Source: Seminavis robusta | Lineage: Eukaryota; Bacillariophyta; Bacillariophyceae; Naviculales; Naviculaceae | Length of the DNA: 58,384 bases | Assembly: GCA_903772945.1 (NCBI GenBank) | Contig: CAICTM010000579.1 | Coordinates: forward strand, 1 to 58,384 | Direction of reading: 5' to 3' | Shown: piece after piece, positions 1-7,958 of the stretch | Layout: every line of letters begins with the position of its first letter | Numbering within the stretch: position 1 is the stretch's first letter | The notes under the pieces: model-generated | Database searches by the model: none | Told to the model about the DNA's origin: nothing | Seen by the model: the letters and a program-made list of their open reading frames with translations, nothing else | Program-made: the position numbers and the translations under genes

Positions 1-1513
1 CGGCAAAAAACTCCACTTGCTCTTCGGGTTGTGGGTCTGGTAGCGGCTTCATGCCCTCACTATAGGCCTTCTTTTCCACAAGCTCAATCACAATCTTGGG
101 CATGGGGAGAATGTCAACATACAGGCGTGTCTTCACCTTCCAAGTGTGCAAGTCCAACAAAAAATGGCCACCCTTGCTGTTGTCCAGGTTTGGACGCAGA
201 TAGATGCATTCCATCCCACGGGGCTCGGCGCTTTTCTTGCGAGCTGCAGGGGTCTCGTGGTGACCCATGCATAAACTGCCAAACGTTTACTTGACGTCAT
301 TGTAACATGTGGTCTTGCCAGTCAAGATCTGCCGCGGGGGGTAGAAACGGGAGGTTCCTTCGGCTGCTGGGAGGAGATTCAATTTTTCATTGCAATCATA
401 GACCAGATGCTCCACCACAATTTTCGGCATCACTTGAAAAGGGACTGCGTGGAAACCTTCTCGGAAACGGTCTTCGAAGGTTCTGTTGTTCCGCTCTGCG
501 ACGGGAGCGTGCACCTGTGCTGCCGCATGGTCGAGTTTCACACCCATAACGTTCTTGATCGGGTCCATCAACGGCTTGGACGCATTGTCACTGGATGGTT
601 TCGATGTAGAATTTATTCCCGTTGTGCGTGTCCATAATCTGATCAAGGGCCTGATAATAGGAGACCGTGGTCAAATCTTTCAAAAGGACGATCTGCCTGT
701 ATCGACTTTTCAAGTCGATTAAGGAGAGAAAGTTGAGATCACAAATATTGACGACATTCATGGCACCTGGTAGCCCTTTTCGGTGATGGGACACCACCTC
801 TTCAGGGACTGCATGTACACTCTCGATAGCTGGTGGTGGACGCTTCCGGGTAGTGGAACCTTTGATCGTGGCCATGTCCTTGCCAAAAATCAGCTCAGCA
901 TTATTGATATCCTCCTACATCACGGGGCAATCGCTGATCTGCCCGGCTCGGATCATATTCTTAAAGTCTTCCAAAGGCGGTCGCTGGATATTTGCATAGT
1001 GCTCCCTCGCTTGGAAAGTTCCCTTCACTTGCTTCTTGTTGAAGCCTTCTATATTTCTTTCGACGGTCTGGACCATATGATTAAGAACGGATGGTGAGTT
1101 CTGATTCTCGTAGGAGTTCATGATTTGTTTCTCGATGTCATCGATGCCGGTACCATACAGACCGAGTTTGGTCCTACCAAATCGAACAAAGGAACCGTCT
1201 CCACGGAGGTGGTACATGCATCATCGTATGCGGTGCCCATCCAAACTCTCGAGCCATCTTGCTTTGCTCTGCACTCATCCGAAGGAATACCAAGGGCATT
1301 AAAATTAGCCACGCCCCCTGGGTTCTTGTATGATAATCCCCAGGGTGCATCCATCTCTCGGTCCATTCCGGCCTTGCCCACATTTGTATGCATATCGATC
1401 GGCTGTCTGGCTGCTCTTTCATTCTTACCGACGGCAATATTGGCCACTGAATTGATTGAGCTGCAACTATCCAGGTAACACTTGTTCAAACCGTCATCTA
1501 ACCTGCAGTCCAC
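1..1513 (-). pseudogene. Degenerate Copia-type pol: protease and integrase parts
   Basis: Read on the minus strand, this stretch encodes broken pieces of a Ty1/Copia polyprotein of the kind common in diatoms. Near 1470 there is a protease-like active-site motif, LDSCSS, where LDSGSS/LDTGAS is usual. From about 1150 to 915 comes the helical region before the integrase, with 'EGFNKKQVKGTFQAREHYAN'. From 875 to 590 comes the start of the integrase core, with 'IKGSTTRKRPPPA'. From 646 to 287 comes the integrase end, with 'ERNNRTFEDRFREG' and 'YPPRQILTGKTTCYN'. The last part, 1-290, still resembles the post-integrase segment ('IYLRPNLDNSKGGHFLLDLH') after a frameshift. Pieces lie in different frames and are separated by stops, so this copy is dead. 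RT and RNase H would lie beyond the left edge. The Cys in place of Gly in the protease motif is a further sign of decay. Confidence 0.82.
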
Positions 1514-1935
1514 TCCTATGCAAACGGTACTCTTCTCCGCCTGGGACTGTGGTACTTGGGCTAAGGCTGGATCTTGGTTCGGAACGGGAACTGGGATCCC
1601 TACTTGGTCGTACTGCGGACGGAATGGAACTCGTTGTTTGTGGGATTGGAAACGCCTGGAAGTGTCGAGCCAGCTGCGGAAGCGGACGATGGGGACTGCT
1701 GGAATGGCTGGGCTTGCGCTTGGTGTGCTTGGAGTTGTGCTTGGAGTTGTGGATGAATCGATCCTGGTGGAAATGGACTGAAACTTGGTCGGAACTCACT
1801 ACTGTGCGACTGCGCATCGGGGCTCATCGCAGACTGTGTCTGTGGAAGCTGGGCTGCGGTCACGGTCTGTGGGACCTGAGCCGTGGAAGCTTCACGAAAC
1901 TGGTGGTACTGTTTGAAGAACTGCTTCTTCAGACC

Positions 1936-3124
1936 TTAGAACTTGTTAATCGCACACTCGGGCTTGGGGATCTTGTCTCGGACTTTGCAATCCGTCAACT
2001 TGTGGTTTGGATTGCCACAGCAGTAGCAGGACTCGCCTCGCTTATTCTGCTGATAGAGGACACCGGCATTGACACCAAACTCATTCTTGGTTGGGTCCAT
2101 CATCTTGGGCTGGCCAGAGGCCTTGCGCACGGGCACGTCTGGCCTCATACAACTCCTTGCTGGGCTTGAAACGATCAGAGTTGATCAACGGGTCTCACGG
2201 AGAGCTTCAGGGCTCGTGGATTAATACTCGTGCCATCCATGGCAAAGACGCCTCCACGGTAGCCTGATAGTCGCCATACCGTCCTGGGAATAACCCTCTG
2301 TAGCCAATGAGAGCAATGATCTCGTTGCGTCCGTCATTCAGGTATTCTTTCACCTTGTCTTGGTCATCCTTGATCTTCTCGTACTCGGGCTGCTTCAGAA
2401 GGAAACAATCCATGTATCCTGTGCCAACGATGTCAGTAATCTGAACCGAGTCGGCAGCCACTCTACGGAGAAAGACATCAGTCGGTTCTCCTTCCTCTTG
2501 CTTGGGGGAAAGGGCACGCTGTAACTGGCTGACGAACTGGACAACGGGATGCTCTCTGGTGGTGCCTGCGGCAGTCAGTCCTCGGATCTTGCCTAGGACT
2601 TTAATGGGGTCTAGTTTGATCTGCTCCCAGTCATGGAGATTTCGTAGCTTGCTCTTCATCTGTTCGGTACAATAAAACTGGTAGATGCTGGCTGCCCCAT
2701 TCTGCAGGGCATTCTTGTACTCAGTTTCCTGCTTCTGCCAAGTAGACAACTTGTTCTTGTAGAGAGTTAGCTTGAGCTCGTCATATATCTTCTTGCCGTC
2801 AGCATCCGTAGTATAGGATGGTTCCGTTGGCTCTGTCGGCGTCTGGTCTTGCATAGTCTCAATGGCCAGTGACGCTTTGGGAACGTCTATCCACTCTGAC
2901 CTGGTTCTGAAAGTAGCCACAATGTGGTTCAATGTCTCTGTAAACGGATAAAATCTGGAGTCAGCCTGTCCATTGGGATGGAACAGGTACTTGCGGCGGT
3001 TGCTTTGTCCTCTGCCTCTACCGCCACCACTGGCACCGCCTCTACCGGCGCCTTGGCCTCTGCCGGAGGAGCCTCTGCCTCCTCCTCTGTTGCCACGGCC
3101 TCCTCTGTTGTTGAATCGTGTCAT
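1936..3124 (-). pseudogene. Copia gag with zinc knuckle (frame-broken)
   Basis: The ATG at 3124 opens a 305-residue frame (to 2207). It begins with an Arg/Gly-rich RGG tract of about 45 residues and continues as a capsid-like helical region with 'EPTDVFLRRVAADS' and 'YMDCFLLKQPEYEKIKDD'. A second piece, 2148-1936, lies in another frame and holds a CCHC zinc knuckle, C-x2-C-x4-H-x4-C ('CYCCGNPNHKLTDC'), the nucleic-acid-binding motif of retroelement Gag. The frameshift between the two pieces shows decay. It lies directly upstream of the pol relic on the same strand, as expected for a Copia element. The RGG start could be an additional RNA-binding region. I could not place the 5' LTR, which should lie between 3125 and about 4100. 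Confidence 0.82.
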
Positions 3125-4176
3125 CTTGCTCTTGATATGGTCTATTTGCCTTGAGGAATTACTGGCTGCGTGGACTTGTACTGGATACGGTGTACTTGAT
3201 GTTTGGGACGCCTGGTGGAGCTGGAGGGGGTTCCTCTTATTTTCCTATTGATCAGGTAGCCTCTTGTGGGTCTATATGTCACTCCTGTGACTGCTCCTGC
3301 CTTAAACTTGGCTTGTTCCTATCTGCGCGTCGAAGTCGTGATGGCTCTTGTTCTCACGAATTTCACCGTTTGGCTTGGAGTGTACTACCGATTGACTCTA
3401 TCGGTCGACTCGAAGCCTTCTTCTTGTTGTAGATACTTGTAGTGTTGTTAGATAGACCTACTGGAGCAGTTTCATAGGCTCGAGAGTCTTCTTCCTTGAG
3501 TTTCAGCTGTCGGCGCTTGGCTGGGACTTGTTCTTCCCGTCGCTTCAGCACTGTTTGACTCGATTGGTCGTATCTCGCTCAATTTTCGGAGTTGAGAGCT
3601 TGCACTTGTCGTGGCATAGGCGGCAATAGGTCCTCTTTCGATCCCTGTATGCGGCCGTAGCTGTATCTCTCTTGGTTCGGTCGTCGTGTTCGTTCGCGTC
3701 GATCGGCTTTTGCTCGTAGAGTGGGTACCCAAAACACGCGATCGGCGATTACTCCTTCAGTTTAGCTCCGATGACCTTGCTTCAAGCATCAATCTGAACC
3801 GGCTTGATGCGCTCTCTCCGCTGGTATGCTTGGTTTTGGCTGAATCGGTCGAGAACTTGATCGGCCGATGCTCCGTGCTCCTGTTGTGAGCCTCGAAAAT
3901 CACAGCGAAATTTTCCTGTTGGAGCCCACAGGCACCTCTGATAGTGAGGCTAGCCACTGTAATTCAGCACCTCTAGTTCAATTCCTGGTTACTCTATCTT
4001 TTTGGTCTTTACCATGGGCAAACTCAATACAAACAATCCAAAAACCTTTTTCTTCACAGTGTTGGGTCTAATAACACTGCAGCTACTAGTAATATCAAGG
4101 TTAATTTGTTGATTTGGGCGAGCTGTGAAGAAAAAGTGATCTTTCTGGCTGGTCGCTTTGAAGTCTGGATCTGAGA
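3125..4176. other. No gene seen; probable 5' UTR/LTR side of the Copia element
   Basis: Only short, unconvincing frames occur on either strand. By position this should contain the leader and LTR of the minus-strand Copia relic, but no second LTR copy is in the window, so no boundary can be set. A perfect 14-bp inverted repeat near 4046-4136 is listed separately. Confidence 0.5.
4046..4136. repeat. Perfect 14-bp inverted repeat with 63-bp spacer
   Basis: CTTTTTCTTCACAG at 4046-4059 is the exact reverse complement of CTGTGAAGAAAAAG at 4123-4136. The left arm is followed by 'TGTTGGG', a common LTR start, but no partner LTR is in the window. It could be the end of a small insertion, a stem-loop, or chance. 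Confidence 0.6.
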
Positions 4177-4569
4177 ATGCCAGTTTCCTTAAATTCCTAC
4201 GGTGGTGCGGTCTTTTTCTTATCCGGGTCCGCTAAATATCTAGACCGGCCAACAGTAGCTTCCCGTATAAATCCCCCGTGCCCTCACTTTCAAATCCTCA
4301 ATACTGGACCTCCCAATATTATTCGCAAACCATTCCCAGTTCCAATGCAACCAAATACGTCATCTCCCGTCCCACCTGTTCCACGAACCACGTCGGCCAA
4401 AGTGTCACCTGCGAATAGTCAGAATGATGACACTCCACAAGGTATGAAGAAAGCTGCCGAACTTGCTCACGATCCTATTACCGAATACCCCAGTTCCGAC
4501 GAAGAGCGGGAAACAGAGGAAAAAGAAGACACCAAGCTCCCAGCGGAAGCGAGCCAACCCTCCACTTAA
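4177..4569 (+). CDS. Orphan hypothetical protein, 130 aa
   Basis: An ATG-started frame of 130 residues with no family I recognise. The N-terminal third has no clear character. The middle is rich in Pro, Ser and Thr and the C-terminal 40 residues are acidic and low-complexity ('SSDEERETEEKEDTK'). No signal peptide or membrane segment is evident. A shorter product from the ATG at 4345 is possible; a 'TATAAAT' string at 4264 could serve that start. It lies upstream of the ankyrin-like gene on the same strand. It may equally be a chance ORF in TE-flanking DNA. Confidence 0.25.
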   Translation: MPVSLNSYGGAVFFLSGSAKYLDRPTVASRINPPCPHFQILNTGPPNIIRKPFPVPMQPNTSSPVPPVPRTTSAKVSPANSQNDDTPQGMKKAAELAHDPITEYPSSDEERETEEKEDTKLPAEASQPST

Positions 4570-4914
4570 CACACGTTGACTTCAAAATTGCAAAACCTAA
4601 ACCCTAAATATAAGCCACATGATTCATTCGATTCTATTCACCATTATCCTGTATTAGTAGACAAGTTAAACTAGTACTGGAAACGGAGACGACCCAGGGG
4701 GCACATGAATTAATAGTGCCTCATCGTGGATTGCTGTGCCTCGTCGTGGACTGCTTGCCTCACCGTGGATCGACTGAGTGCCTCGCCGTCCACAATAACT
4801 CGATCAGCACTGAAAAACCATTTACTCATAGTTTATAGCTCATCACCGTGGACTTGCACTCAGCTCGCTCTGTCAAGAAGGGCTTTAGCCAGAATCGAAG
4901 ACGAAACAACAAAG
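4570..4914 (+). promoter_or_regulatory. Upstream region of the ankyrin-like gene with short direct repeats
   Basis: No coding sequence is seen. Between 4716 and 4800 the motif TGCCTCRYCGTGGA (R = A/G, Y = C/T) recurs three to four times with drift ('tgcctcatcgtgga', 'tgcctcgtcgtgga', 'tgcctcaccgtgga', then 'tgcctcgccgtcc'). The repeats sit 110-200 bp before the chosen start codon, so they may be promoter elements or a minisatellite. Confidence 0.35.
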
Positions 4915-6513
4915 ATGGAGGAAGATAACAGCAAGAGCGACTTGGACTGCAGCTCGGCTTTGCCCGAGCAGAAGAAGCGAACAAAGCATTCGAGGGACAT
5001 GTTAGATGCGTCAGAAGCTCTTTCGGCTATATATCAGCACTTCCAGTCCATCGACAGCAAAACCAAGGCAGAATCGGCGCAGCATCTTGAGACGGCATTG
5101 GCTCTACAGAAACAAGTGAATGTGATTGTCCAACGGGCTAGGTCCAATATCAGGCTTCTTGCCCCAGAAGAATCTTGCTTGAAGCATGAGGATATTTGGA
5201 TCAACAAAGTTTTCCCTTTCCTTGGAATGGGTCAATTTGCCTTTGTGGCACCAGTCAGTCACAACATGAAACGTCTGTACTAGGCTTATTGTGAAACTGT
5301 CAAAGATCCTCCTCTAGTTCTTGGTGGTGATGCCGATGATGAAAAGGGAAACAAGCGGTCATCAACGCCCACTGATACTTTTCTCTGTGCAATTGTGTCT
5401 AGTGTGCCACGAGCAGAGTATTGGTATGCCCACTGCTACAAACGCACTGGGGGGCGCATTCGTTATGTTAATATCTGTGCTACAGCTGCCAAAGCGGGTA
5501 ATCTTCAGGTTATGAAATGGGCCCAAAACAAAGGGTTGTTTTCACGATGGGATTCAAATAAGACAACCAGGGAAGCGGCCAGAAATGGCCACCTGGAATT
5601 CCTGAAATATGCCCATGAACATGGCTGTGAATGGGATCAACGCAGCTGCGCTGGTGCTGCTGAAATGGGCCACTTGGTGTGCCTACAATATGCCCATGAA
5701 AATGGCTGTCCATGGAATCAATGGACCTGCACTGGTGCTGCTGAAATGGGCCATTTGGAGTGCCTAAAATATGCCCATGAAAATGGCTGTCCATGGAATC
5801 AATACACCTGCTCAAATGCTGCCAAAAATGGTCACTTGAAAATCCTGAAATATGCTCATGAAAATGGCTGCAGATGGGATTCCTTTACCTGCTCCACGGC
5901 GGCTGCAAAGGGCCATTTGGAAATCCTGGAATATGCCCATGAAAATGGATGTGAATGGGGTAAACTCACATGCCTTGAAGCTGCATCCAATGGACATTTG
6001 GAAACCCTGAAATATGTCCATGAAAATGGCTGCCCTTGGGATGCATACGCATTTAGCCGTGCTGCTCAGAATGGACATTTGGAAATCCTGAAATATGCCC
6101 ATGATAATGGATGTCCACGGGACAAATACACATGCAACGAAGCTGCTCGGAATGGACATTTGGACATCCTGAAATATGCCCATGACATTGGCTGTCCATG
6201 GGATAAATCGACCTGCTCAAATGCTGCCAGAGTTGGTCATTTGGACATCCTGAAATATGTCCATGAAAATGGCTGTCCATGGGATCAATGGACCTGTTCA
6301 AATGCTGCAAGAAATGGCCATGTGGAAATCCTGAAATATGCCCATGAAAATGGCTGTCCACGGGATGAAGAAACATGTGAAAATGCTGCCGAAAAAGGAC
6401 ATTTGGAAATCCTGAAGTATGCCTATGAAAGGGGTTGTCCATGGTGGAGTGCACATGATTATGTCGGCTCGATTGAGGTGGAAAAGTGGGTTCTAAGCAA
6501 GATGAGTGCTTGA
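4915..6513 (+). pseudogene. Diatom ankyrin-like repeat protein interrupted by one in-frame TAG
   Basis: From the ATG at 4915 a single frame runs to the TGA at 6511-6513 except for one TAG at 5281-5283. The part before the stop (122 residues) has an acidic/basic head, a helical segment and the family's 'DIWINKVFPFLGMGQFAFVAPVSHNMKRLY'-type leader module. The part after the stop carries ten full copies and one partial copy of a 27-residue repeat of the form GHLEILKYAHENGCPWDxxTCxxAAxN, an ankyrin-like unit found in large families in diatoms. At DNA level these are 81-bp tandem repeats, 5589-6440. In this family the leader is followed by an acidic Tyr-rich stretch ('EAYCETV'-like), so the TAG appears to replace a sense codon such as GAG. 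Either the gene is newly dead or one base is wrong. An internal ATG at 5510 could still give a repeat-only protein. Partners and function are unknown. Confidence 0.8.
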
Positions 6514-6782
6514 AATCCCAACAATTGGTAACAGCATTATTATGACATTATGTAGCCTTCTCTAACTCTGCCTGGTCGTCTAGCTAGTAGCTAGTTGTTC
6601 GGGATAAAGCAGAAGCAACGATAACAAAATCCACGCAGTCTCTAGCTAGACGGTAGTTTCTAGTGATTATATATACAGAGGAGGTGAGGTAACTTTGGTC
6701 AAACTCGAGTACTACTTCTTAACCGGGAAGAAAGAAACGGGAAGGAAAGAAAGGAAGGTATCTCGATTCCATCATTGGTGCT
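6514..6782. other. Intergenic, convergent gene ends
   Basis: No gene is seen. This holds the 3' ends of the plus-strand ankyrin-like gene and the minus-strand eL30 gene. Confidence 0.6.
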
Positions 6783-7535
6783 TTAGGTGCTGGTCAAGAT
6801 ATCCGAGTCACCTTGGTCAATGATACTGAGGACGGAGCAGTTGAAGAATTTACCGCAAGCAGTTCCCAGAGCCGAGTTGTCCCCTTGGTAGTGATGCACG
6901 GTAACCTTTGCCAACATGGCCAGGTATTCGACCTCTGACTTGCGCAATTGAGGACAGTTGGAGGCGATCAGTACCATCTTGGACTTGCTCTTTCGGAGAC
7001 TCTTGACGGAAGCCCTGGTTCCCAAAATGGCCTTGCCAGACTTCATGACCAGCTTGAGACGACTGTTCATAGAGTCTTGCTGCTTCTTCTGCGCTCACAA
7101 TATATAATAAGAAAGAGAACAAGACGAAACGAAGACTAGTGAGATGAAGTGCTTACCACAAAATCCACAGTGGCCCGAGAGGATGATGTTGCGTTGCTTC
7201 AAACCGACAAAGAGAAAAAGGAGCAAGAGGGGCGGAGAGATTCCAGCAAAGCGTGTGGTATACAGTCGACAGTTCTGAGGAACCTTGAGATAACCCCCAG
7301 CACTTTCTGGAACATATCATCTGCCCCGACCCATCAACAGTCGAAAGGGTACGGTAGTAGCTCCTTGTCAATCTATCTGGATTGGGGTCCTGTAGATTGG
7401 GTGGCCTGGTCAGACCTGTTGCCTCTTGCTCCTCCGTCCGTTTGCCGGTTTACGTTAGACAACCTCCATCTCGGGCGGGCAGCAAATCTGATGCCCCCTC
7501 CGGCGTTGTCTACGTACCGCTTTCTTGGAGACCAT
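6783..7535 (-). CDS. RPL30: Ribosomal protein eL30 (two exons, 107 aa)
   Basis: This is the large-subunit ribosomal protein eL30, an RNA-binding protein that contacts kink-turn RNA. Exon 1 is 7535-7518 and encodes only MVSKKA. The intron 7517-7089 (429 bp) begins GTACGT and ends GCGCAG. Exon 2 is 7088-6783 and starts [20 protein letters not shown]. The join keeps phase 0 and gives a 107-residue protein, normal for the family. Conserved landmarks are '[18 protein letters not shown]', '[17 protein letters not shown]' and the C-terminal 'IDQGDSDIL'. The intron is far longer than others in this window and contains a second good donor (GTAAGC at 7154). It is divergent from the photolyase fusion with a shared 423-bp upstream region. 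In yeast, eL30 represses splicing of its own transcript near the 5' splice site, so an unusual first intron is worth noting; regulation here is inference. Confidence 0.95.
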
Positions 7536-7958
7536 GGTGCTTTCTTCTTGATTACTTCCTTCCAAACAGTTAGTTGAGTGTTGCTCGAGTTGTGCAGAGC
7601 TACAGGGCTGCTGGTAACAGAGAGTACTAGCTAGTACCGGTACAGGCTGGGGTCCGTGGGCCGTGGTGGTTGTTGGTTTTGGAAAAACGAGTAACTCGTA
7701 AGAGGTAGAAATAACCTGAAACGCTATTGTAGCATGGATGAAAGGATTTTTGATGTTTCGTCCTGACTCAGTCATGCATGGTTGGCAACTCCATTGTCAC
7801 TTTCATCATCAACCCCTTTTCTCTTTGACTGAGTGTGTTCGACCATGAGAGTCCATTGGGTTGAAGAAGGCGTAGATGCAGGCAACTCATGCCATCATTA
7901 GTTAGCTGTGGCAGGTAGCAAATTCGATTCGATTCCAGCGACAAGATCAGCAATCTCC
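7536..7958. promoter_or_regulatory. Shared divergent upstream region of eL30 and the photolyase fusion
   Basis: No coding sequence is convincing. These 423 bases must hold both 5' regions. No TATA box or known light-response element could be assigned by eye. Confidence 0.4.

Noticed and set aside
1456..2169. Plus-strand frame of 237 codons
   Set aside because: It lies opposite the Copia gag/protease remains on the minus strand, begins without ATG-supported context and has Trp/Leu-rich composition typical of an antisense shadow.
4060..4176. LTR start at TGTTGGG
   Set aside because: The orientation is opposite to the Copia relic and no second copy exists in the window.
5510..6454. Three minus-strand frames opposite the ankyrin-like repeats
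   Set aside because: They repeat with the same 81-bp period (HFHGHISG...) and are antisense readings of the repeat gene.
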